From Roseibium aggregatum (lineage in GTDB: Bacteria > Pseudomonadota > Alphaproteobacteria > Rhizobiales > Stappiaceae): DNA of 64,000 nt. The notes under the pieces were generated by a model. It saw only the letters and a list, made by a program, of their open reading frames with translations. It was not told where the DNA came from and made no database searches. Numbering within the stretch: the first letter of the stretch is position 1; the number at the start of each line of letters is the position of its first letter. Of this stretch, positions 26,276-33,753 are shown one piece after another. The stretch covers positions 248,001 to 312,000 of the forward strand of contig NZ_JAEKJZ010000006.1 in NCBI RefSeq assembly GCF_017309185.1, read 5' to 3'. The translations under genes and the position numbers were made by a program.

Positions 26276-27934
26276 ATGCGATTTCGATGGCTAAAGACCG
26301 TCGGCATCGGTGGGAGGACATTACCCTGTATTCTGGCAGCCTTCGTCGTTATCGGCGGAGCGGCCGTCCATGCGCAGGAAAAATCCCCGCCGACGGCAGA
26401 CCATACCAAATTCGAAAGCCTGAAAGGTCCTTTTACAAGTGGCCCGGAGGTGACCAGAGCCTGTCTTGCCTGCCATACGGAAGCGGCGAAGCAGGTCATG
26501 TCCAGCATTCACTGGAAATGGGATTACACCCATCCGGTGACCGGTGAGACCCTAGGCAAACGCAATGTGATCAATGCCTTTTGCGGCAATGTCGCCAGCA
26601 ACGAGCCTCGCTGCACTTCCTGTCACGCCGGCTACGGCTGGGAAGACGAGAGCTTCGATTTCAGCGACGAAACCCGGGTCGATTGCCTCGTGTGTCACGA
26701 CACGACCGGCGACTACGTCAAGTTCGACGTCAAGGCGGGGCATCCGCTCTACGAGCCGCTGACGCGCAAGGGCGGACACGTCTATCCCGACTCGCTCAAA
26801 CAGAAGTCCGGTGGGATGACGACCTATCTGCCGCCGGACCTGGCCAAGGTATCGCAGGCCGTCGGCGAGCCGGGCCGGGCGAACTGCGGCGCCTGCCATT
26901 TTTATGGCGGTGGCGGCGACGGTGTGAAGCATGGCGATCTGGACAGTTCGCTGGTCTCGCCCCCGGTCGAAGTGGATGTGCATATGTCCCCGGACGGCGC
27001 GGACCTGACCTGCACGGACTGCCACACCGCCCATGGCCACCAGTGGCCGGGGTCGCGTTATCTCGGAACGGTGAGGGACGACAATCGCGGCAAGCCCGGT
27101 TTCCGGCGCAGGGACGTCGCCTCCTGCCAGTCGTGCCACACCTCGACCCCGCACAGCACGGCCTCGATCGAGGGTCTGAAACTGAACGACCACACCGACC
27201 GTGTCGCCTGTCAGACCTGCCATATCCCCGAGTTCGCCCGGGGCGGCGTGGCCACCAAGACGTGGTGGGACTGGTCGACGGCCGGCAAGCTGAAAGACGG
27301 CAAGCCCTATGCGGAGGAAGACGAGCACGGCCATCATTCCTATCTGTCGAAGAAGGGGCATTTCGTCTGGGAGGAAAACGTTGTTCCCGACTATGCCTTC
27401 TGGAACGGTGTGGTGGATTATTCGCTTCTGGGCGAGAAAATCGATCCTTCGGGTGTCGTCCCGGTCAACAAAATCTATGGCAGCGCTGAAGATCCCGGCT
27501 CGCGTATTTATCCGTTCAAGCGGATGCGCGGAAAGCAGGCCTACGACAGGGACAACAACAACCTCGTTCTGACCAACGTTTTCGGTCCGGAAACGGATAC
27601 CGCCTTCTGGACGAATTTCGACTGGGACAAGTCCATCAGCGCGGCGATGGCGAAGACGGACGTTCCCTATTCCGGAAATTACGACTTTGTCGAAACGGAA
27701 ATGTGGTGGCCGACAACTCATATGGTCGCCCCGGCAAAGTCCGCGCTTTCCTGCGGTGACTGCCACGCCAGGGACGGGCGGCTCTCGGGCCTGTCCGGAT
27801 TCTATCTGCCCGGACGGGATCTGTTCAAGACGACGGACCGGATCGGTCTGTCGATCCTGGTTCTGTCGCTCGTCGGCATTCTGGGCCACAGCTCGGTCCG
27901 GATCGTCATGAGCCGGCGCCGCAAGCGGACATAG
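26276..27934 (+). CDS. Octaheme c-type cytochrome, tetrathionate reductase family
   Basis: 552 residues. It has a signal peptide (cleavage after VHAQ, about residue 34) and eight CxxCH heme motifs: CLACH, CTSCH, CLVCH, CGACH, CTDCH, CQSCH, CQTCH and CGDCH, the first at Cys63 and the last at Cys493. A C-terminal membrane anchor (about 521-541) ends in a basic tail. The pattern fits the octaheme tetrathionate reductase (OTR) family known from Shewanella, which reduces tetrathionate, nitrite or hydroxylamine in vitro. The protein should sit on the periplasmic face. The following cytochrome b gene provides a quinol link. The true substrate is unknown. Confidence 0.88.
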   Translation: MRFRWLKTVGIGGRTLPCILAAFVVIGGAAVHAQEKSPPTADHTKFESLKGPFTSGPEVTRACLACHTEAAKQVMSSIHWKWDYTHPVTGETLGKRNVINAFCGNVASNEPRCTSCHAGYGWEDESFDFSDETRVDCLVCHDTTGDYVKFDVKAGHPLYEPLTRKGGHVYPDSLKQKSGGMTTYLPPDLAKVSQAVGEPGRANCGACHFYGGGGDGVKHGDLDSSLVSPPVEVDVHMSPDGADLTCTDCHTAHGHQWPGSRYLGTVRDDNRGKPGFRRRDVASCQSCHTSTPHSTASIEGLKLNDHTDRVACQTCHIPEFARGGVATKTWWDWSTAGKLKDGKPYAEEDEHGHHSYLSKKGHFVWEENVVPDYAFWNGVVDYSLLGEKIDPSGVVPVNKIYGSAEDPGSRIYPFKRMRGKQAYDRDNNNLVLTNVFGPETDTAFWTNFDWDKSISAAMAKTDVPYSGNYDFVETEMWWPTTHMVAPAKSALSCGDCHARDGRLSGLSGFYLPGRDLFKTTDRIGLSILVLSLVGILGHSSVRIVMSRRRKRT

Positions 27935-27943
27935 GAGGGGACG

Positions 27944-28558
27944 ATGGCCGAGAAGCAATATGTCAAGATCTTCGCCCGTTTCGAACGTTTCTGGCACTGG
28001 ACGCAGGCGCTGCTCGTGATCGTGCTGCTTGTGACCGGCGCCAGGCTGCACGGTCTGATCGGCGGCTTCGACTGGAAAGCCGCCTTCGGAGTGCATCTGG
28101 TCGCGGCGGGCCTAATCGTCCTGCTCTGGATCTTTGCCATCTTCTGGCACTTCACGACCGGTGAATGGGTCCAATACGTGCCGACTTTCCGCAATCTCGT
28201 CGCGGTGATCCGGTACTACGCCTACGGGATATTTCTCGGGGAGAAGCATCCCGCCAAGCCGACCGTCCGCCGCAAGCACAATCCGCTGCAGAGGCTCAGC
28301 TATCTCTTCCTGAAGCTGATCATCAATCCGGCCATCTGGATAACAGGCATCCTTTATCTGACCATCGGCTCCAACGGTCTGCCGCTTGACTGGGTCGCCT
28401 GGGCACATCTTGTCGCGGCTTACGCAATGGCCGTGTTCGTGGTGATCCATGTCTATATGGCGACCACAGGGGAGACGGTGCTGTCCTACCTGAAGGCGAT
28501 GATCACTGGCTATGAGTGGGTCGTTGTGGAGCCGGAGAAGAAGCCCGGCAAGCGCTGA
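27944..28558 (+). CDS. Cytochrome b/b6 (b561-type) membrane subunit
   Basis: 204 residues with four main membrane helices. Histidines positioned for two b hemes lie in RFERFWHWTQ, GVHLVAAG, WAHLVAAYA and VIHVYMATTG. It starts 9 bp after the octaheme cytochrome and resembles the cytochrome b subunits of thiosulfate/tetrathionate or Ni-Fe hydrogenase systems. It most likely exchanges electrons between quinols and the octaheme protein. Direction of electron flow is not determined by sequence. Confidence 0.88.
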   Translation: MAEKQYVKIFARFERFWHWTQALLVIVLLVTGARLHGLIGGFDWKAAFGVHLVAAGLIVLLWIFAIFWHFTTGEWVQYVPTFRNLVAVIRYYAYGIFLGEKHPAKPTVRRKHNPLQRLSYLFLKLIINPAIWITGILYLTIGSNGLPLDWVAWAHLVAAYAMAVFVVIHVYMATTGETVLSYLKAMITGYEWVVVEPEKKPGKR

Positions 28559-28868
28559 CCGCAAGAAGCGGTCCACGCGGTCGGGCCGGAGGCGCCCGTG
28601 GACTGGTTCGGACGTAAAACAGAATACCGGGTGCGGTCCGCACGGTTGTGGGTAACCGCAAGGTCGGAGCAGACCGCACCCGGCTCCCCGCTACAGGCGG
28701 CGGGTCCGAAAAGGTATCTGGCTTCTTCGGCGAGCGTGGAACGGAAGCCGACGGAACGGGGTGAGAACCGGCGAAGCGGATGACGGCCGGGGAACTTCAG
28801 CCATCAGGTCTTAAACGCGCGGGTGCGCAAACAGTTCCCTTGTTTTTCGCGAACTGAAACTGTTTTTT
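28557..28868 (+). ncRNA. Putative multibranched structured RNA with own terminator
   Basis: After the cytochrome b stop the 398 bp gap is full of perfect stems: GACCGC/GCGGTC (28557-28573), GTCCACG/CGTGGAC (28571-28577 with 28597-28603), and a closing stem TTCGGAC/GTCCGAA (28607-28613 with 28704-28710). The closing stem encloses a 12 bp stem CCGGGTGCGGTC/GACCGCACCCGG (28627-28638 with 28672-28683), whose loop holds CGGTT/AACCG. Further stems are GGCTTC/GAAGCC and CCGGC/GCCGG. The region ends in a terminator-like hairpin with six T (28829-28868). I recognise no known family. It could be an independent small RNA, a 3' UTR or a leader of the next gene. Confidence 0.45.
28829..28868 (+). terminator. 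Terminator at the end of the structured region
   Basis: AAACAGTT (28829-28836) pairs with AACTGTTT (28858-28865), followed by a T run to 28868. An alternative nested stem CAGTTC/GAACTG overlaps it. Confidence 0.55.
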
Positions 28869-28956
28869 GCGGTCCGTACCTCAAGTTGCGGCACATCAAT
28901 TCCGCGCCTTGCGGGAAAAGTTAGGGTTTCGGATCTGTTTTATCTGGCTTTCGGGA

Positions 28957-30114
28957 ATGGTCCGTCTTCCGAACATAACCCCTTTCAGGTTCCGAATTGC
29001 GCTTCTGGTGGTGCTCGGCGCCCTGTTCGCGTTCCTTCAGATCCCGAAGGATACGGCATCGACGGGCGAACTTCTGGATATGATGCGCGATGGACGGCTG
29101 CATGTCTTCTTTCACGAGGAGTGCCCGCACTGCCGCAACGCCCGCGCTTTCCTGAAGACGACATCGGGGGTCGACTACGTCCTGCATGACGTTGGCGAGC
29201 CGGAAAACGAAGCCCGGTTCCTCGCCGTGGCGGAACACCACCGCATTCCGTCGGGACAACTCGGCGTACCCTTCTTTGTCTTTGGGGCCCATTACCTCGT
29301 CGGCTTTGGCAGTGCCGAGACGACGGGTCTCGAAATCCTTGCCCTTTACGCCGGGCGCGACCCGATGGCGGAGGCCGAGAGCGGAACGTCGCTTATAAGC
29401 CTGCCTCTTATCGGAGACATCGATCCGTCAGGTTATTCGCTGCTGGCGCTCACGGCGGTGATGGGGCTCTCGGACGGCTTCAACCCCTGCGCGATGTGGG
29501 TCCTGGTCTATCTCATTTCGCTGATTGCCGCCCTTGAGGACAAGCGCAAGATCTGGTGGCTCGTCGGAACCTTCGTGCTGGCGTCCGGCGTGCTCTACTA
29601 TCTGTTCATGACGGCGTGGCTGACGGCGTTTCTGTTTGTCGGCTTCATCCGTCCGCTCACTCAACTGATCGCCTTGCTGGCCATCGGGTTCGGGCTTGAT
29701 CATCTGTTCGAGCTTGCCGTCAAGCAGGGCGTGATAACCTGCGAGATCGGCAGTCCGGAACGGCGCCAGAAAACCATGCAATGGGCGCGCGAGCTGGTCG
29801 CCGCGCCGGTCGGGCTGTTGAGCCTTCTGATGATTGTCGGGCTGGCCTTCGCTGTGAATTCAATCGAGTTCGTATGTTCCGCCGCCTTGCCGGCGATCTA
29901 TACCCATCTGCTCACGCTCACGGACATGTCTCCGGCGCTCTACTACGGGTATATCGGGCTCTATGTGCTGTTCTTCATGCTGGACGATCTCATCGTCTTC
30001 GCGCTGGCGGCATTCGCCGTGCAAAAGGTGATCGACACACGGTACGCGGCGGTCAGCCGGGCCGTGGGCGGTGTCATTCTTCTGGCGTTGGGCGTGTGGA
30101 TGCTGTTGCGCTAG
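28957..30114 (+). CDS. Thioredoxin/glutaredoxin domain fused to CcdA/DsbD-like membrane domain
   Basis: About 385 residues. One N-terminal membrane helix is followed by a periplasmic thioredoxin-like domain with CPHC (Cys56, Cys59) and the cis-proline region GVPFFVFG. About six membrane helices follow, with paired cysteines in NPCAMW (Cys178) and EFVCSAALP (Cys307), the hallmark of CcdA/DsbD electron conduits. Thus thiol reducing power could be carried through the membrane to the attached domain. The order, soluble domain first, is the reverse of the C-terminal thioredoxin of DsbD. Location beside a multiheme cytochrome suggests a role in heme-attachment or redox maintenance, which is inference. 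Confidence 0.8.
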   Translation: MVRLPNITPFRFRIALLVVLGALFAFLQIPKDTASTGELLDMMRDGRLHVFFHEECPHCRNARAFLKTTSGVDYVLHDVGEPENEARFLAVAEHHRIPSGQLGVPFFVFGAHYLVGFGSAETTGLEILALYAGRDPMAEAESGTSLISLPLIGDIDPSGYSLLALTAVMGLSDGFNPCAMWVLVYLISLIAALEDKRKIWWLVGTFVLASGVLYYLFMTAWLTAFLFVGFIRPLTQLIALLAIGFGLDHLFELAVKQGVITCEIGSPERRQKTMQWARELVAAPVGLLSLLMIVGLAFAVNSIEFVCSAALPAIYTHLLTLTDMSPALYYGYIGLYVLFFMLDDLIVFALAAFAVQKVIDTRYAAVSRAVGGVILLALGVWMLLR

Positions 30115-30150
30115 GTGGAGGCTGCCGTTGAACGAAGACCTTCGCGCCCG

Positions 30151-30222
30151 AGAGAAAAAGAAAACCGGATGCCTTCTGAACCGTTGGGGAAGAGAGGGGC
30201 ATCCCGTTCAGACGGCATCCGG
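30151..30222 (-). terminator. Long hairpin terminator for the small membrane peptide gene
   Basis: CCGGATGCC (30165-30173) pairs with GGCATCCGG (30214-30222), continued by TCTGAAC/GTTCAGA. On the minus strand the stem is followed by a T-rich tail (complement of 30151-30164). It lies 33 bp beyond the stop of the 24-residue ORF. Confidence 0.75.
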
Positions 30223-30254
30223 CTATCGCTATTTGCGGGGACTTGAAAAAGGGG

Positions 30255-30329
30255 TCAGGCGATTCCGATAAAGGACAGGATTGCGCCGACAACAACAATC
30301 AGTCCGATCAGGTAAATGATACTGTGCAT
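30255..30329 (-). CDS. 24-residue single-helix membrane peptide
   Basis: A very short frame encoding MHSIIYLIGLIVVVGAILSF followed by IGIA, essentially one hydrophobic helix. It is preceded by a near-perfect AAAGGAG at good spacing and followed by a strong minus-strand terminator, so it looks like a genuine monocistronic small gene. Similar tiny single-helix proteins are common in alphaproteobacteria but uncharacterised. It lies convergent to the thioredoxin-CcdA gene and downstream of the CGNR regulator. Function unknown. Confidence 0.72.
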   Translation of the reverse strand: MHSIIYLIGLIVVVGAILSFIGIA

Positions 30330-30395
30330 GTCGTTCTCCTTTCGGGAAGTGAACGCACGGCGGGTGATCCGGTTCCCGCGACCGCACGCATTAAA

Positions 30396-31052
30396 TCAGA
30401 CCTTGCCGGTCCCGCTCTTCCCGGTTTCGGCCTTTCTGGCCCTGAAACCCGCCGCCTTCGCCCGGTTGCCGCAGACGCTCATGTCGCACCACCGCCGTCT
30501 CTTGTTCTTCGTCACGTCGACGAACCACAAGGTGCAGGCCTCGTTGGCGCAGCGGCGCGTGTCGTGAGGGCTGACAGCCGCCAGAAAGTCGGCGATCTGC
30601 AAGGCGATGGGAAAAAGCAGATCGTCCGGGCTTCGGACGTCGATTGTTCCTTGCAGCGAAATGCCGGACACAAGGCCCGGTTTCTCTCCGTGGCTTGCGT
30701 TGAGCTGGAAGAGATAGGTCCCGGCGGCGAGAATAGCGTTGAGGTACTGAAGATCCTCCCCGGAAATCCGCCAGCCCTCCGGATCGGACTGTTCTTTCAA
30801 AAGACGGCGGAACCACTCACGCAAGGCAATGACCCGCCGGGCAACGTCGTCCAGATCTTCTTGCTCGAATTTCCGTCGGCATCCTTCCGCCTGATCCGGT
30901 TCCAGAAGGCCGGAGGCGCCTATCCAGGTCAGAAGGTCGTTTCCCGTTCCGATCCATTCGATTTCCTCGTCACGCGGGGCCGCCACCGAGTTCAGTAAAT
31001 CGAGCGCCGGGTGGTCGGCGATCAGGATCGGGGGTTGAGATATTTCGCGCAT
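30396..31052 (-). CDS. CGNR zinc-finger / ABATE-domain transcriptional regulator
   Basis: 218 residues. The N-terminal ABATE-type domain (about 8-160) opens with a DHPALDLLNSVA motif. The C-terminal CGNR zinc finger has CANEAC...WCDMSVCGNRAK, giving four zinc cysteines and the name motif. These stress-response regulators are thought to bind DNA with the zinc finger. The start was set at the ATG before REISQPP. It is divergent from an azoreductase gene, its probable target, with a GGTTAC palindrome between. Confidence 0.85.
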   Translation of the reverse strand: MREISQPPILIADHPALDLLNSVAAPRDEEIEWIGTGNDLLTWIGASGLLEPDQAEGCRRKFEQEDLDDVARRVIALREWFRRLLKEQSDPEGWRISGEDLQYLNAILAAGTYLFQLNASHGEKPGLVSGISLQGTIDVRSPDDLLFPIALQIADFLAAVSPHDTRRCANEACTLWFVDVTKNKRRRWCDMSVCGNRAKAAGFRARKAETGKSGTGKV

Positions 31053-31111
31053 GGATATCCGCCAGACTGCAGCCTCACGAGACTGTGAAACCGGTAATGG
31101 TTTAATTTGAT

Positions 31112-31134
31112 GGTTACTTATATTGCTTGTAACC
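31112..31134. promoter_or_regulatory. Palindrome between CGNR regulator and azoreductase
   Basis: GGTTAC (31112-31117) and GTAACC (31129-31134) form a perfect inverted repeat with an 11 bp spacer in an AT-rich divergent promoter region. Related GGTTT and CGGTTA words lie nearby. Candidate operator. Confidence 0.45.
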
Positions 31135-31215
31135 GTCAAAAACAATATTCAACGGTTATCGAGGCATTGGCTTCGAACGGACAAAATCCTGAAACGATTT
31201 TCGGAGACGCAGGAA

Positions 31216-31833
31216 ATGACAAGAGTGTTGCATATCAACGCCTCGCCGCGTAGCGGCAGGTCCCAATCGGCCCAACTGGCCGGCGACTATCTCGACCGGC
31301 GCAAAGCCGGAGAGCCGGATCTCGACATCGACGTGCTCGACCTCTGGGCGGAAACCCTGCCGGAGTTCGATGGCGACAAGAACGCCGCGAAGCTGAGCTT
31401 CTTCGGTGTCGGTGAAATGGATGCGGCCGGGAAAAGCGCCTGGGATCAGATCGTCGCGGTAACGCAGCGCTTTGTCGACGCGGACGAGTACGTCTTCAAC
31501 ATCCCGATGTGGAACGGCGGCATTCCCTACAAGCTCAAGCACTATATCGACGTCATCACCCAGCCGGGACTTCTCTTCGGCTTCGATCCGGAGCGCGGAT
31601 ATTTCGGTCTTCTGGAAAACAAGACAGCGCATGTCTTTTACACGTCCGGTGTCTTTGCGCCGGGAGCGGATGCGAAATACGGCAAGGACTTCCATTCCAC
31701 CTACATGGACTGGTGGTTCGGTCTGGTCGGAATCGACAAGGTTGTCTCGAACAGGCATCAGCCGAGTATCCTGACCGCGGACCCGGCCGGCGATCTTGAA
31801 AAAGCGCGCGAAAGGGCCCGGGCGGCGGCCTGA
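31216..31833 (+). CDS. azoR: FMN-dependent NADH-azoreductase
   Basis: 205 residues with the flavodoxin-like quinone-reductase fold. The FMN phosphate loop is NASPRSGRSQS at the N-terminus; FNIPMWNGGIPYKLKHYID near the middle is the family signature. Members reduce quinones and azo compounds by two electrons using NAD(P)H. The ATG before TRVLHINAS was selected. It faces the CGNR regulator and differs clearly from the second azoreductase at 56.3 kb. Confidence 0.88.
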   Translation: MTRVLHINASPRSGRSQSAQLAGDYLDRRKAGEPDLDIDVLDLWAETLPEFDGDKNAAKLSFFGVGEMDAAGKSAWDQIVAVTQRFVDADEYVFNIPMWNGGIPYKLKHYIDVITQPGLLFGFDPERGYFGLLENKTAHVFYTSGVFAPGADAKYGKDFHSTYMDWWFGLVGIDKVVSNRHQPSILTADPAGDLEKARERARAAA

Positions 31834-31885
31834 ACGCTTTCCTGACTTTCATGGATCCGGGCGAAAGCGGACGGTCCCGATGCTT

Positions 31886-32296
31886 TTAGTCGAAGACTTC
31901 GATCTGTTTGCGAAGCCGTTCGCTTTCCTCGCCGGAATAGCGGCCCGCGATGTGCCAGTAGACAAGCCCGGCGACGAACCCCGCAGGTGTCACATAGAGG
32001 GCCATCAGCAGAATGTCCGGTTCGAGACTTTGGAACTGAAGCGGAAAGGCCACAAAGGCCAGTAGTGTCGAAAACGCGAGATAGGCAGCCGGATGACGGA
32101 TCGCCTTCCTTTCGCAAATGGCGGCGAAGACCAGGGATGGTATGGACGTGTAGATCGCGACCACCGCCAGCACGATCGGAAAATAGAAGGTTTCCGACAT
32201 CGTCTCGCCGGTCCCGTCGCTGGCGAAGCTGAGCATGATTTGCAGAACCAGGCCGGATGAGAAAACGCTCGCCAGATAAGCGGCGATCTGGGTCAT
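31886..32296 (-). CDS. Hypothetical four-helix membrane protein
   Basis: About 136 residues from the ATG before TQIAAYL, which has GGGAGGAG directly upstream. Four hydrophobic helices are separated by short loops, and the C-terminus is charged (RYSGEESERLRKQIE). No recognised domain. It lies 29 bp after the cupin gene on the same strand and may be co-transcribed with it. Confidence 0.7.
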   Translation of the reverse strand: MTQIAAYLASVFSSGLVLQIMLSFASDGTGETMSETFYFPIVLAVVAIYTSIPSLVFAAICERKAIRHPAAYLAFSTLLAFVAFPLQFQSLEPDILLMALYVTPAGFVAGLVYWHIAGRYSGEESERLRKQIEVFD

Positions 32297-32325
32297 TCTC
32301 CTCCCGGAGGTCCAGCCGGTCTTGA

Positions 32326-32769
32326 TCACACTCCCGGCTCCCATCCCGGAGCGGCCATCTCAAATCCCTCGAACAGGAACCCCGGCGCCACGGTGCAGCC
32401 GACAAGTGTCCAGGCGCCGAGCGAACGCGCCTGCTGCCAGCCGTCGCGCGGGACGATTCCCTGCGGGCGCTCTCCGGCGGCAAGATCGTTTCCAAGGGTC
32501 AGCACGGTTTTGTCCCTTCCGTTCGCGCTAATCGACAGTTCCAGCGGAGCGCCCGCGTACCAGTGCCAGGTCTCCACGGCGTCGACCTTGTGCCAGCGGG
32601 AGAGGATGCCCTCCGGCAGCAGGAAATAGATCAGCGTCGACGCGGCTCGGCCATCGGTATCCGTAATGTCGTCTCGAAAGGTTTCGACATAGTAACCGCC
32701 CTCCGGATGGGGCTGCATGTTCAAAAGGCCGACAACCGACTCGGCGGTCAGTTCGCAAGACAGTGTCAT
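32326..32769 (-). CDS. Cupin-fold DUF985 protein
   Basis: 147 residues forming a single double-stranded beta-helix. Landmarks are LNMQPHPEGGYYVETFR near the N-terminus, RWHKVDAVETWHWYAG with histidines in the cupin pocket, and VGCTVAPGFLFEGFEMA at the end. This matches the cupin_5 (DUF985) family, small cytosolic proteins of unknown substrate. It lies 37 bp after gloB and may belong to one unit with it. Confidence 0.85.
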   Translation of the reverse strand: MTLSCELTAESVVGLLNMQPHPEGGYYVETFRDDITDTDGRAASTLIYFLLPEGILSRWHKVDAVETWHWYAGAPLELSISANGRDKTVLTLGNDLAAGERPQGIVPRDGWQQARSLGAWTLVGCTVAPGFLFEGFEMAAPGWEPGV

Positions 32770-32806
32770 GGGAGTTTCCGGGTTTCGACGAAAAGAGGCC
32801 GGAGCC

Positions 32807-33589
32807 TCAGGCGTTGTCCTTGCGTTTGCGGATTTCGGCGAAAATCTCCTCCGGGGACTTGCCGTCCATGTTGAGGGCGGCGGCCATCGACGCCTCTCCG
32901 GCCCTGAGGAAAGGGTTGGTCGCCTTTTCGCGCGCCATTGTCGTCGGCAAGGTGGGTTTGCCGAGCGCCCTCAGGTCGGCGACTTCCTTCGCCCTGGCCT
33001 GGAGATCCTCATTGCGCGGCTCGATGGTCAGCGCGAATTTCGCATTCCCCTCGGTGTATTCGTGACCGCAATAAATCGTTGTGTCGTCCGGCAGCTTGCG
33101 CAGCAGTTTGGCAAGGGACGACCACATCATCTCCATGTCACCCTCGAAAACCCTGCCGCAGCCGAGCGAGAAAAGGGTATCACCGGTGTGAGCCACCTTG
33201 ATCGACGGGAAGAACCAGGAAATCTGGTCCAGCGTGTGGCCGGGCGTTCCGATGGCCTGAACTTCGTAAGGACCGCACAGAACCGCGTCGCCGTCCTCGA
33301 CCGTCCGGTCGAGTTCCGAAATCTTCTGGCGCGACCGTTCCGGTCCGATCACGGTTGCACCGGTTGCCGTCTTGATTTCGCCAAGGCCCTGCACATGATC
33401 CCAGTGATGATGGGTGATGAGAATATGGCTGAGGGTCCAGCCGGTTTCCTCAAGAGCCTGCTGGTAGGCGCCCGCATGCGGCACATCGATCCCGACCGTC
33501 GTTCCGGTCTCCTTGTCGTGGATCAGAACGCCGAAATTGTCGTCGAGACAGGTGAACTGATGGATCTCGGTGGTGTCGCTCAACGCCAT
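32807..33589 (-). CDS. gloB: Hydroxyacylglutathione hydrolase (glyoxalase II)
   Basis: 260 residues. The metallo-beta-lactamase core has THHHWDH (59-65), the TPGHT histidine, the GDTLFSLGCGR aspartate and the CGHEYT histidine, all metal ligands of glyoxalase II. The C-terminal domain ends KATNPFLRAGE. The enzyme hydrolyses S-D-lactoylglutathione, completing methylglyoxal detoxification. The ATG before ALSDTTEIH follows GGAGG. The divergent methyltransferase neighbour is a common arrangement in this order. Confidence 0.96.
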   Translation of the reverse strand: MALSDTTEIHQFTCLDDNFGVLIHDKETGTTVGIDVPHAGAYQQALEETGWTLSHILITHHHWDHVQGLGEIKTATGATVIGPERSRQKISELDRTVEDGDAVLCGPYEVQAIGTPGHTLDQISWFFPSIKVAHTGDTLFSLGCGRVFEGDMEMMWSSLAKLLRKLPDDTTIYCGHEYTEGNAKFALTIEPRNEDLQARAKEVADLRALGKPTLPTTMAREKATNPFLRAGEASMAAALNMDGKSPEEIFAEIRKRKDNA

Positions 33590-33753
33590 GGGAGGCCTCC
33601 TTGAAGGAATTGACAATCTGAAACGCACAGTGGCAAAGACGGGCGAACGGGGCAAGGGCGCATCGCGGGCCTTCTGAAGCATGGGCGACAAGCTTGCGCT
33701 TTTGGAACGTTCCCTGTTCAATCGCCGCCAACCGTATCCGCCGGGTCCTTTTG

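Noticed and set aside
28598..28783. 61-codon frame in the structured intergenic region
   Set aside because: Composition is non-coding, it has no ribosome site, and the same bases form perfect RNA stems.
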